From the NCBI GenBank assembly GCA_021324935.1, contig JAJPIE010000074.1, positions 1 through 33,120 of the forward strand: 33,120 bases of DNA, read 5' to 3'. The first letter of the stretch is position 1, and each line of letters starts with the position of its first letter. Positions 1 through 8,692 of the stretch are shown here, piece by piece. The DNA is from Acidobacteriota bacterium. Lineage in GTDB: Bacteria; Acidobacteriota; Terriglobia; Acidiferrales; UBA7541. The notes under the pieces were generated by a model, which saw nothing but the letters and a program-made list of their open reading frames with translations, ran no database searches and was not told where the DNA came from. Position numbers and translations under genes: made by a program.

Positions 1-52
1 AACGTTACAATCTGCTCCGGCTTGTACCTCTTCATCGGCATGTCCAGCTCCT

Positions 53-892
53 TTGCTGAGTGATTCTCTCTCACTCCTGCTGGACTTGTTTAGGCCGGTC
101 ACGTCAGCCCTCGCACTAGCAACTTGCTTTCTAGCGGCTATCAAGTGCCCGGTTGGAGTCTGCCAGACCACAGTCCCCAATTCCCCCCAGCGCGATCCCC
201 AGGGAATTTCACTCATTCAGACAGTGCTCGCTACTGCGGGAGGGGCCAGCACATTGAGCAATTTGGGGGAAATCTCTGCCAGCGGAAACATTACGTTTCA
301 TTGGACCGATGAAGATGTCATTGGTACGGCCACAGTCAAAGCGAGTGGAGCGAGGCAATTGAGGCTTGAAGCAGCTGTTCCCAATGGGCATCCGATCTGG
401 ATTGCCCATGCAGGAGGCGGAAAATTTGTGGACTTGGGTGGAACGAGCCACACAATGCCGGTGCGGGACGCTTGGAGCTTTGCATCATTACTGTCGCCCT
501 TCAGCTATCTGTTGGAGGCCGCTGCTGACAATCGGCTGGGAATCAAATACGACGGTTTGGTAGATCACGCAGGGAAGCAGCTACTGGAGATAGAAATTCA
601 GGGGTTCTCGACAAGCGCGGGAGCCGGACTTGTTCTCGATTTCAGAAGATGTGTGTTTGTTGACCCTTCAACCAATGTAGTTCTAAGCGTAGCAGATGAG
701 ACTTGGCCGCAGGGCGTCGGAACAAAGAAGATTTTGCACGAGATAATTTATTCGAATTATCAGACTGTCCAGGGAGTGACCCTTCCAAGTTCAATTTCGG
801 ACTACGTGGCAGGCCAAAATACTTTCGACCTTCAGTTGACTCAAATATCTGCAACTTCCACCGTTACCGATTCAGATTTTAGTGTGGATTAG
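53..892 (+). CDS. Exported hypothetical protein upstream of the RHS gene
   Basis: This is a 279-residue reading with a hydrophobic stretch near residues 17-35 (VTSALALATCFLAA) followed by a secreted-looking mature part, so export is likely. The mature region begins with a short helical segment (ISLIQTVLATAGGAS) and then alternates beta strands, ending in a YSNYQTVQGVTLPSSIS segment. That pattern is reminiscent of LolA-like outer-membrane lipoprotein-sorting folds, but I see no diagnostic motif. I recall similar exported proteins beside RHS genes in acidobacterial genomes; this is memory, not a search. The TTG start at 53 is doubtful: the frame stays open to the left window edge without an ATG, so the gene may begin outside. 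The stop lies 51 bp before the RHS gene, which suggests co-transcription. Function unknown. Confidence 0.7.
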   Translation: MLSDSLSLLLDLFRPVTSALALATCFLAAIKCPVGVCQTTVPNSPQRDPQGISLIQTVLATAGGASTLSNLGEISASGNITFHWTDEDVIGTATVKASGARQLRLEAAVPNGHPIWIAHAGGGKFVDLGGTSHTMPVRDAWSFASLLSPFSYLLEAAADNRLGIKYDGLVDHAGKQLLEIEIQGFSTSAGAGLVLDFRRCVFVDPSTNVVLSVADETWPQGVGTKKILHEIIYSNYQTVQGVTLPSSISDYVAGQNTFDLQLTQISATSTVTDSDFSVD

Positions 893-943
893 TCTTTCCA
901 ACAAGGGAATGGCCTTGAGAGAGCGATTCGGAAGGAGAACCGT

Positions 944-3900
944 GTGACGGACCGTATTTTGGGGGAGTTTTATCTGGGTACTGCGAAAATCACCAGTGAT
1001 TTCTTTGGATTGCTCCGCTGGACCATTTGCCTGACTATGCTAACCCTGAGTGGCTCTAGTGCCAGCGGGCAAAATTATCTGTCGAGCGCTGGGGAGCCAA
1101 ATTACTCCACACCCGAACCTACCGAATTGGGATTTGTGGATGCAGCGACAGGGAATCTTCATATTGACATCCCTCTCGGGAGTTTTTCACAACGCGCAAG
1201 CAAAAACGCCCTGGCGCTTCACCTGCAATATGACAGTAACATCTGGGCGACATCCGGCTCATCCCCTGCATGGTTTCCTGGACAAGGGGGATGGACCCTT
1301 TTCCCCCTCGACGATGTCATTATCTATGCAAGGATAATGGCTTGGTCCACAAGCAAGTGCCAAGCTGATTACGAATGGTTCGCTGGGATCGCTGGCACCA
1401 CTAAATACTTTCCTAATATTCCCGTCAACCCCAATGTGAGTGGTTGCCCCACTACGGGAAATGCATTTGCCGCAGATTCAAGTGGATATCGCCTATATGT
1501 CACCCAAAGCGGTAGCAATTTAACGATAAAAGTGTATGCGCCCGACGGCACTTTGGTTAATCAGACGCCTGCAATCCCTGACCCAAACAATGTCATTGCT
1601 GGGACTTTCGTATACACCGAAGATTCGAATGGAAATTATATGTTGACCGCCGGTGACAATGAGAATCTCTTTGACACTTTGGGTCGGAGTCTCACGCCGA
1701 ATGGCAACACGATCCTCGTTCCCATCTCACAAAGTACTGGATCGACTAGTAATTTCTTTCTTAGCAGTGAGGGCCAATTCGTTCGAACGACGACAAACAT
1801 ACCCCTCAAAACGCACTTTGGGCAGTCAGGGGTAACTGAGTGCTCCGGTTCAACGTGTATGGTCTCTGTGCTTCAGAGCCTTCTCCTGCCGGATAACACG
1901 AGCTATACGTTCAAGTACGATTGCGATTCCAGCACCGGGAATCCCGCCTGTGGTTCTCCGTCAGGCCAAAGTGCATATTACGGAGCTTTGATAAGCATGA
2001 CCCTTCCCACCGGAGCCACGATTAATTACACGTATTCGATGTTCAAGAATCCGTATGGAAATAACCAGCGATGGCTTTCCTCAAAATCTGAGCCGGTGGG
2101 AACAACCTCTTATACTCCAGCGACCTTGACAACCTGTTCCTCTGGGCAAGTTGGTTGCCAGTCACAGACGACTGTGAAAAGGCCCGATGGCAGCTATAAG
2201 GTCTATACCTTCACCATTAACAATGGGGTTTGGCCGACAACAACAAAATTCTACGACGCAAGCGGAAACCTTTTCCAGACCATAACGGACGGATATGATT
2301 TCAGTAATGCATGCCAATTGCTTGGATGTTTTGGCGCATCGTATATCAGGAGAACTTCTGAACTGTCGACGCTACCCACGACTTCTGGCGCTTATTTAAC
2401 TAAACAGACTACCTACTCATATGACAGCCCCCAGACGGGAAATGCGACCGCGGTTAAGGAATGGAAATACTATCCAGGGGCTTCACCCAGTTTTCCCGCG
2501 ACCCCTGATCGCGCTACGTACATTTCTTATTTGTCCACGGGCGTCAACAACATCAATCGCCCGCTGAGCGCCACAATTTGTAATAACTCGGGTTCCGACG
2601 CAACGAACTGCCCTGGCGGCGGGAGCAGAATTTCACAGACGCTTTACGCATACGATTCTTATGGCAGCGGGTTGGCAGCCGCAGCGAGCGTATTTAATCA
2701 TGACCACACGAATTTCGGACCGACGGTCACTGCGCGTGGCAACCCGACGTCCATTAAGAGGTGGGTGAGTGGGTCTACTTATCTAGTCACAAATTTGACC
2801 TACGATGAAACCGGGAATGTTTTGTCGGCTACCGATCCCAATAACAACACGATTTCCTACGCCTATGGGGACAATTTTTATTCCGACGCCTCATCGCCAG
2901 TAAGATTTAGCTCTGCACTCTACTTGTATTCCTCCGGCACGAATGCCTATGTGACGAGCGCGACGTATCCCGTAGTTGGGACTGAGAACTACGGCTATTA
3001 TTTCGGCGATGGAAGAATCGCGTATAAAACTAATCAGAACGCGGAGACAGTGACGACGCATTATTTGGACTTGTTTGACAGAAAGACGGAAACAGACTTT
3101 CCAGTCGGTTGGGAGCTCGCAACTTATGTTGGTCAGACCCAAGCGGACATTTACAAAGCGGTAGCCGACACCTCTCCGGGCTCAGGCTGTTCGAGCTGCG
3201 TTCACCAGCGGTTGACAATTGACTCTTGGGGGAGAGAAAATGCCCGTTTTCTTGTGAATGATCCAAAGGGTCAGGTTGAAGTTGATACGAATTATGATAT
3301 GGACGGCCGGATCGCAAGCGTCAGCCACCCTCACATAGGGTCTTCTGATCCGAACAATGTCCTCGAGGCTTATAGCTATGATGCCTTAAATCGTAGGACA
3401 TCAGTTACGCACCCGGACAATCAGAAATCTCAAACGACATACGGGCCGTCGGTTGGTAGTCCGAATCCTGGGGCCAGCTCTCAGCAGGGGGCTCCCACAA
3501 CTTATGGCTACGGGTATCCTGTTCTGGCAACTGACGAAGCTGGAATAATGAGAGAAATTTGGCTCGACGGTTTCGGTCAGACAATTGAAGTGGATGAGCC
3601 TGGCACGATCCCGACTCCAGGCACAGGAAGTGTTACCATTAGCGGCTCTGAACGAACCACATTGGTTAACACATGCCCGCCAAAATTGTGTAAGACCTTC
3701 ATCGGTGATACAGGCACCGTTTCAATCACGATAAATGGAGTCGCTTCGTCAGTTGAGTACGGCTATGGGAATAACGCTTCAGCTGCAATCGCATCAGCAT
3801 TGGCGACGGCTATAAACGGAAACACAGGTATTAACACGCTGGTCTCAGCCACCGCCTCAAGTTCGACGGTGCTGATAACCGCGAGCCACAATGGGTCCCA

Positions 3901-6403
3901 GACCAATTACGCGTTGACAGCCTCCTCGGCGACGGATGACACACAATATTTTACGGGCACTTCGTTTCCTGTGAGTACATCAGGGAGTACGCTTACGGGG
4001 GGAAGCGACGCCTCGGCAACGTTTACGACCCCCGTGCCTACTCTGTATGCGTATGACGCTGCGGGCAACCTAACCCAGGTCATTCAGGGACAGCAAACGC
4101 GCTCGTTTGCCTACGATGGCCTCGGTCGTTTGACACAAGAGACCACGCCCGAAGGAGGCACGATAACTTATTCGTACACGAACGGCGTGACTCCGTGTAG
4201 CGGGGACCCCAAGAATATCTGCTCGCGGACCGCGCCTGCACCGAACCAAACAAGTTCGTCGGTAACGGTCACGACGACCTACTGCTACGATGCTCTCAAT
4301 CGCTTGGTAGCTAAAGGTTACGGCAGCCAGCAATTGTCCTGTCCGATTTCGAGCCCGGCTGTTTCTTATCAATACGACCAAGGCGGCGCGAGCGGCCATG
4401 CTCTTGGCCGGCTCACGCAGGTTGCCGATTCCACGGGCACGGAGCAATATTTGTATGACTCTGCTGGGCGTCGCAGTCAGGTGGCGAAAACGATTGGAGG
4501 GACAGCCTATACGACCTCGTACCAATACAATCCAGGGAATCAGATCACGCAGGTCACATATCCGTCCGGCCGTATCGTGGTACAAGGCTACGACGCGATT
4601 GGCCAGTTGAATAGCGTGGTGAGTGGCGGAACCAACTACGCTAGCAATCTTTCTTGGGACGCGGCCGGAAACCTGCTTGGCTTTGCTTACGGCAACGGTG
4701 TGAATGCGAGCTATACGTACTCACCCGCTAGATTGCAACTAACCAATCTGGGTTACACAAAAGGAACCCAAACCCTGCTCAGCCTGGCTTATTACTACAA
4801 GCAGGACAGTACGTACTGCTCGGCAGGATCTTTGGGAGACGATGGGCAGATTGATTGCATTCAGGATCTGACTGGTACGAGCCAGGCCGGAAGAAGTGTG
4901 GCTTATTCTTACGATGTTCTGAAAAGGCTCTCGACCGCAGTAACCGCTGGTTCTATTGGCACGAACGGATATGCGAAATGGGGCTTGTCCTGGAGTTACG
5001 ACCGATACGGCAATCGCCTAGCGCAAACTCAGACCGCAGGCAGCCCGCCCATGAATTCACTTTCTTTTTCTTCTACCTCGGGCGCATTGACCAATCGCCC
5101 TGATGGATATTCGTTCGATGCCGCGGGGAATATGCTCAATGATGGGCAGAATTCTCTAACGTATGATAACGAAAATCGAGTAATTACAAGTAGCAATTCG
5201 ACATACGGCACAAGCAGTTATTATTATGATGATAGTGGAGTACGTGTCCAAAAGACGGCGAATGGGACTACCAGCAATTACATTTTCGCCGGTAGAAAGG
5301 ACATCGCAGAATACACCTCTGGGTCATCGCCTACATCCCCCGTACACGAATACATCTATGCTGGCCGTACGCTCCTTGCCACTCTCACGGGCAGCACGGT
5401 CGTTTATCATCATGCTGACCATCTTTCGGTTCGAGTCACGACCGACGCTAACGGAAACCTTTTGGGTGAGCAGGGGCACTATCCTTTCGGCGAGCAATGG
5501 TATGCGTCTAACACGACTACTAAATTCATCTTTACAAGCTATGAGCGCGACCAGGAGTCCGGCAATGATTATGCTCTCGCTCGGCTTTACGTAAACCGGT
5601 TTGGAAGATTTTGTTCAGTTGATCCATTGCAAGGTAATCCGTCTGATCCGCAGTCATGGAACCGCTATGCCTATGTGGAGAATAACCCTACGGAGTTCAC
5701 CGACCCATCTGGAAAAGGATTTTGGCAGAATTTACTGAATGCCATTGTGCTTTTTCTTACGGGTGGTCTGTTTCAACTCCCGGGAAACGTGACTCTTGGA
5801 ACCCCTCCTATATTCGACAACCGAATCTGGTCCGGACTTCCAGGCTTGTATACGCCTGGAGGACTTTTGGGTGCAAACACAGGAAGTTTGGTGATCGACG
5901 AATCGGGTGGGTTTGGCGGCACATCGGCTGACAGCGGTGCGGGCCAAGGCGACGGGGCTGGTGATCCCAGCGACCCCTCGAGTGACCCCGAGAAGCTCTT
6001 TCTAAAGGCTGAATCAGATTGCCACGCAGGTATCGGGCGCGAAATAACATATGAACTCAAATCCGTAGATGCCCTTGGGAGAATCACGGACGCAAAGAAT
6101 TACACTGTCCAGGAGCACAACATAATTCTGAAAGGCGCGCCGCTGCTCAGTGCCAATACAAAGCAGGAACCAAATCAGTATGGGTACAGTGGGTTCTTGG
6201 ACACCATCGGCGGAAGCGAATTTAGGGACACCCTACAAACGTTCACTGCTTGGCAGCAAGGTGGCCCGGAGACCTCTGTTTTTGTGAGAGATGTGTTCGG
6301 CAACGACTATGGTACAAACGGTATTTGGATGAACAAGGGAAAAGTGTTCGTCAATGGAGTACCTACACCCGAGGGAGGGGGCACCTGTAGATTTCCACAG
6401 TAA
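944..6403 (+). CDS. RHS/YD-repeat protein with RHS-associated core domain
   Basis: This 1819-residue secreted protein starts at a GTG preceded by AAGGAG at 932-937. A hydrophobic segment at about residues 25-43 looks like a signal sequence. The N-terminal part (about 45-300) is the conserved region that precedes RHS shells. Many YD-type repeats follow (for example YSYDALNRRTSV, FAYDGLGRLTQE, YLYDSAGRRSQV, YDRYGNRLAQ). The RHS-associated core spans about residues 1480-1590 and contains HADHLSVRVTTD, GRFCSVDPL and DPSG. In the family, YD repeats form a hollow beta-cocoon that encloses the C-terminal product. The tail after DPSG (about 230 residues) is the variable position that often encodes a toxin; here it has a hydrophobic segment, a Gly/Ser/Asp-rich linker and a 130-residue globular part matching no toxin I recognise. 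About residues 894-1027 interrupt the repeats with an unrelated Ser/Thr/Ala-rich beta domain. Confidence 0.93.
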   Translation: MTDRILGEFYLGTAKITSDFFGLLRWTICLTMLTLSGSSASGQNYLSSAGEPNYSTPEPTELGFVDAATGNLHIDIPLGSFSQRASKNALALHLQYDSNIWATSGSSPAWFPGQGGWTLFPLDDVIIYARIMAWSTSKCQADYEWFAGIAGTTKYFPNIPVNPNVSGCPTTGNAFAADSSGYRLYVTQSGSNLTIKVYAPDGTLVNQTPAIPDPNNVIAGTFVYTEDSNGNYMLTAGDNENLFDTLGRSLTPNGNTILVPISQSTGSTSNFFLSSEGQFVRTTTNIPLKTHFGQSGVTECSGSTCMVSVLQSLLLPDNTSYTFKYDCDSSTGNPACGSPSGQSAYYGALISMTLPTGATINYTYSMFKNPYGNNQRWLSSKSEPVGTTSYTPATLTTCSSGQVGCQSQTTVKRPDGSYKVYTFTINNGVWPTTTKFYDASGNLFQTITDGYDFSNACQLLGCFGASYIRRTSELSTLPTTSGAYLTKQTTYSYDSPQTGNATAVKEWKYYPGASPSFPATPDRATYISYLSTGVNNINRPLSATICNNSGSDATNCPGGGSRISQTLYAYDSYGSGLAAAASVFNHDHTNFGPTVTARGNPTSIKRWVSGSTYLVTNLTYDETGNVLSATDPNNNTISYAYGDNFYSDASSPVRFSSALYLYSSGTNAYVTSATYPVVGTENYGYYFGDGRIAYKTNQNAETVTTHYLDLFDRKTETDFPVGWELATYVGQTQADIYKAVADTSPGSGCSSCVHQRLTIDSWGRENARFLVNDPKGQVEVDTNYDMDGRIASVSHPHIGSSDPNNVLEAYSYDALNRRTSVTHPDNQKSQTTYGPSVGSPNPGASSQQGAPTTYGYGYPVLATDEAGIMREIWLDGFGQTIEVDEPGTIPTPGTGSVTISGSERTTLVNTCPPKLCKTFIGDTGTVSITINGVASSVEYGYGNNASAAIASALATAINGNTGINTLVSATASSSTVLITASHNGSQTNYALTASSATDDTQYFTGTSFPVSTSGSTLTGGSDASATFTTPVPTLYAYDAAGNLTQVIQGQQTRSFAYDGLGRLTQETTPEGGTITYSYTNGVTPCSGDPKNICSRTAPAPNQTSSSVTVTTTYCYDALNRLVAKGYGSQQLSCPISSPAVSYQYDQGGASGHALGRLTQVADSTGTEQYLYDSAGRRSQVAKTIGGTAYTTSYQYNPGNQITQVTYPSGRIVVQGYDAIGQLNSVVSGGTNYASNLSWDAAGNLLGFAYGNGVNASYTYSPARLQLTNLGYTKGTQTLLSLAYYYKQDSTYCSAGSLGDDGQIDCIQDLTGTSQAGRSVAYSYDVLKRLSTAVTAGSIGTNGYAKWGLSWSYDRYGNRLAQTQTAGSPPMNSLSFSSTSGALTNRPDGYSFDAAGNMLNDGQNSLTYDNENRVITSSNSTYGTSSYYYDDSGVRVQKTANGTTSNYIFAGRKDIAEYTSGSSPTSPVHEYIYAGRTLLATLTGSTVVYHHADHLSVRVTTDANGNLLGEQGHYPFGEQWYASNTTTKFIFTSYERDQESGNDYALARLYVNRFGRFCSVDPLQGNPSDPQSWNRYAYVENNPTEFTDPSGKGFWQNLLNAIVLFLTGGLFQLPGNVTLGTPPIFDNRIWSGLPGLYTPGGLLGANTGSLVIDESGGFGGTSADSGAGQGDGAGDPSDPSSDPEKLFLKAESDCHAGIGREITYELKSVDALGRITDAKNYTVQEHNIILKGAPLLSANTKQEPNQYGYSGFLDTIGGSEFRDTLQTFTAWQQGGPETSVFVRDVFGNDYGTNGIWMNKGKVFVNGVPTPEGGGTCRFPQ

Positions 6404-6498
6404 ATCTCTCGGTGTTTTTCATCGAGTGGGTGATGTCAGATACGGTTTCCCATGCGGGCGATAGACCTCGCGTGAGGCTATGTTGTGGGGACGCTGAA

Positions 6499-7176
6499 AT
6501 GTCATTCGTCCAAAAAATGTCAGTTGGGGTAGCTAGTTTGGCGATCGCGTGCCTGTTTGCTGTGAGCATCCTATGGTCCCTGACGGTTCGCCAAAAGATT
6601 CGTGCAGAAGCATTCGTTGAAGATCTTATTAAGCTGGTTCCGGGTAATTCTTCCTTTGCGCAAGCTCAGCAGCTTGCGCAAAAGTACGGCGGAATCCCGT
6701 GGTACACGGCGCCAAATGATATGCGGTGCACATTTCAACGCTGCACTTTTCGCTTCCTTTTCGAGAACAAACCACTCACTTCCGTCCGTTTGGCGCGCTA
6801 CGTAGAATTGCTTGGTTTGGTCTATATAAGGGATGGGATCGTCGTTGGCCGAGAGATTCATTACGCACGCGATAGCGGAGGATATTCTCTTCTCCAATAC
6901 GACGTCATCGAAGCGCCGATGTGGAATGAAGAAGGAACCGTACAACGTCAACGCGAGATAGGCTTGTGGAGGCTCAAGGTGGACGGAAATGGGATTCCAT
7001 CGATTTTGAGAGTGACGCTAGATCCCGCTTCGAGTGAAGTCCAGCGAAAGCGCGCTTACGCGCTCGACCTCTCCTGTTTGGCTAGGCTATTCGGTTGCAA
7101 TAGTCCCTCCGATATTTTCCCCCCTGGCCTCCCCTATCGCGGGCCAGCTGCGCAGACCCATTCCGACGTGTGGTGA
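6499..7176 (+). CDS. Single-pass membrane protein behind the RHS gene, unknown function
   Basis: The frame is open from a GTG at 6412, but the best start is the ATG at 6499. It has GTGGGGA at 6485-6491 and is immediately followed by a transmembrane helix (SVGVASLAIACLFAVSILW, about residues 8-27), giving 225 residues. The rest is a periplasmic or extracellular domain with a charged helix (AEAFVEDLIKLV), a CTFQRCTF cysteine pair and several beta strands. It starts 95 bp after the RHS stop, the place where an immunity or accessory protein for the RHS tail would sit, but no known immunity family is recognisable. It could equally be an unrelated lineage-specific envelope protein. Confidence 0.65.
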   Translation: MSFVQKMSVGVASLAIACLFAVSILWSLTVRQKIRAEAFVEDLIKLVPGNSSFAQAQQLAQKYGGIPWYTAPNDMRCTFQRCTFRFLFENKPLTSVRLARYVELLGLVYIRDGIVVGREIHYARDSGGYSLLQYDVIEAPMWNEEGTVQRQREIGLWRLKVDGNGIPSILRVTLDPASSEVQRKRAYALDLSCLARLFGCNSPSDIFPPGLPYRGPAAQTHSDVW

Positions 7177-7285
7177 TCTGAAACTGGGGCAGCGGCAGTA
7201 GCCGTCAGCGCCAACGTCAGCCAGAGCGCGGTGGAAGAATCTACAATCCTTTGGACTTCGTTGAGTGAGTCGAAAAGGAGAACGA

Positions 7286-7909
7286 GTGAGTCAAAAAGAT
7301 CGGTCCAACCGAAGGAGGATTGCACGGGAAAGCAAATGGCGATTAGCTCGATTTATTTGGGCCGGAATGGTTTGCAGCTTAGTGCTTGGAACTGTAATTT
7401 TCGCGGTAATTATTTTCAGAATACCACCAGTTCCTGTAGTTCGAGTTGATTCCCTCTCGGCTCAAAGGCTTGACGAGGCATTTCGCCGGGCGACTGCTGC
7501 AGCCGAGACAGGAACGCCGTCAGAAGTAAGAGCAGACGAGCCCCAGATTAACTCCAAGCTACAGCAGCTATTGCGGCCCTACCGTGGTCAGGTAAAGAAT
7601 GGGCATACTGCACTGAAGGATGTGAAGATAAAAGTGTTTGCGGACAGCCTGGCTGCGTATGTCTTGCTCGATTATTATGGGCGAGACTTGATATTTCAGG
7701 TTACAGGAAAACTTCACAGTAAGAATGGTTATGTGCAATTTGAGCCAGAAAGCGCCGCAATCGGTGCGCTTTCATTTCCTAAGTCGAGAGTCGAAGCGGC
7801 CACGAAACAAATCTTGGCTGCGCCAGAAAACCCCCTCCGATATCGCCTGCCCTCTAACATGAGCGACATTCGCGTCGAGGACAGCCACATAGTATTTGTT
7901 GTCAAGTAA
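7286..7909 (+). CDS. Membrane-anchored hypothetical protein, possibly a lipid-binding fold
   Basis: I chose the GTG at 7286 because AAAAGGAG (7273-7280) lies 5 bp before it; an upstream in-frame GTG at 7265 would put that site inside the gene. The product has 207 residues with a strongly basic N-terminus (KDRSNRRRIARESKWR), then one transmembrane helix (WAGMVCSLVLGTVIFAVIIF), so the bulk is outside the membrane. The outer part has a pattern of a short conserved helix, ADEPQINSKL, beta strands, IGALSFPKSRVEAA and a C-terminal strand pair. This loosely resembles YpmS/DUF2140- or LmeA-like lipid-binding domains; that is a pattern impression only. It lies 37 bp before the pseudopilin gene and is probably co-transcribed with it. 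Confidence 0.65.
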   Translation: MSQKDRSNRRRIARESKWRLARFIWAGMVCSLVLGTVIFAVIIFRIPPVPVVRVDSLSAQRLDEAFRRATAAAETGTPSEVRADEPQINSKLQQLLRPYRGQVKNGHTALKDVKIKVFADSLAAYVLLDYYGRDLIFQVTGKLHSKNGYVQFEPESAAIGALSFPKSRVEAATKQILAAPENPLRYRLPSNMSDIRVEDSHIVFVVK

Positions 7910-7946
7910 TAACTGGAACGGGTTAAACAACTCTTTGTGACGGAAG

Positions 7947-8420
7947 ATGACCAAGAGAATTCTAAAAGAAGCTGGCATGACTCTTTTGGAGCTCATCATT
8001 GCCAGTGCCATACTTCTTATTTTGTCCAGCATGGCTTTGCCGATGGTTCGGTTGGTAGTAGTTCGGCAGCGTGAACAAGAACTGAGACAAGATTTGCGTG
8101 ATATGAGGAACGCAATTGACAAATACAAAGACAAAGCCGATCAGAATCTGATTCGTGTGGAACTCGGGAGCGAAGGATACCCGCCAGATCTCGAAACCCT
8201 CGTGAAAGGGGTATCTGTGGGAGGAGCGGGGGCCACTGGCCACAACATACGTTTCCTCCGTCGCATCCCGGTAGATCCCATGACGGGTCGTAGAGAATGG
8301 GGCATGAGATCCGTCCAAGACGATCCAGACTCCACGAGTTGGGGAGGAAACAACGTCTTCGATGTTTATTCCAAGTCGGCCGGCACTGCCTTGGACGGAA
8401 CAAAATACTCGGATTGGTAG
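7947..8420 (+). CDS. Type II secretion pseudopilin (GspG-like, prepilin N-methylation domain)
   Basis: This 157-residue protein has a class III prepilin leader: a short basic N-terminus (MTKRILKEAG), cleavage expected between Gly10 and Met11, then MTLLELIIASAILLILSS with the conserved Glu at mature position 5. The helix continues amphipathically (RQREQELRQDLRDMRNAIDKYKD). The C-terminal part contains IPVDPMTGRREWG and FDVYSKS, typical of GspG-type major pseudopilins, in which a calcium-binding C-terminal loop is common. No other gsp or pil gene is in the window, so it would have to use a prepilin peptidase and assembly platform encoded elsewhere. It is the last gene before the tRNA remnant and appears to belong to the accessory block. 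Confidence 0.88.
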   Translation: MTKRILKEAGMTLLELIIASAILLILSSMALPMVRLVVVRQREQELRQDLRDMRNAIDKYKDKADQNLIRVELGSEGYPPDLETLVKGVSVGGAGATGHNIRFLRRIPVDPMTGRREWGMRSVQDDPDSTSWGGNNVFDVYSKSAGTALDGTKYSDW

Positions 8421-8560
8421 TAGTCACTGTAGACGAATTTGTGGCGGCAGGAGCCTCTAGTCTCAACAAATTGCAATAGCAATCAAATAGCGCTGCCGAG
8501 CCATTCCATCAAATACAGTTATACTCGACAAAATTCCATAGATTTCAATAGGCGTTGGAA
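8421..8560. other. Non-coding spacer between pseudopilin gene and tRNA remnant
   Basis: This A+T-rich spacer has no supportable gene. It holds no 5' tRNA half and no clear terminator. It is presumably the terminal non-coding end of the inserted element. Confidence 0.5.
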
Positions 8561-8610
8561 TCTGGTTCGGGACCAGGAGGTCGGTGGTTCAAATCCACTC
8601 GCCCCGACCA
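8561..8610 (+). other. 3' half of tRNA-Pro(CGG): likely attachment-site remnant of an integrated element
   Basis: The sequence folds as the 3' half of a tRNA. The anticodon stem is TCTGG (8561-8565) paired with CCAGG (8573-8577) around loop TTCGGGA with anticodon CGG. The variable loop is AGGTC and the T-arm is GGTGG/CCACT with loop TTCAAAT. The 3' acceptor strand is CGCCCCG (8600-8606), followed by A and encoded CCA (8608-8610). The matching 5' acceptor CGGGGCG and a D-arm are absent upstream, so it cannot be a complete tRNA gene. A tRNA 3' end duplicated at the far end of an inserted element is the classic product of tyrosine-recombinase integration. Confidence 0.8.
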
Positions 8611-8661
8611 CTTCTCCCAAATATAGTTTCTCCCTTGTTCCTCAATCCGCTGCGGTTGTTC

Positions 8662-8677
8662 GGGTTTTCCCAAACCC
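8662..8677. terminator. Short perfect hairpin, possible terminator of the minus-strand propeller gene
   Basis: GGGTTT (8662-8667) and AAACCC (8672-8677) form a perfect 6-bp stem with a 4-nt loop, 16 bp beyond the stop of the minus-strand gene ending at 8693. There is no U-tract, so termination activity is uncertain. Confidence 0.35.
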
Positions 8678-8692
8678 TCCCTTAACGATGGG

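Noticed and set aside
8535..8610. A complete tRNA-Pro gene
   Set aside because: The 5' acceptor strand and D-arm are missing; the bases upstream of 8561 cannot pair with CGCCCCG, so only the 3' half is present.
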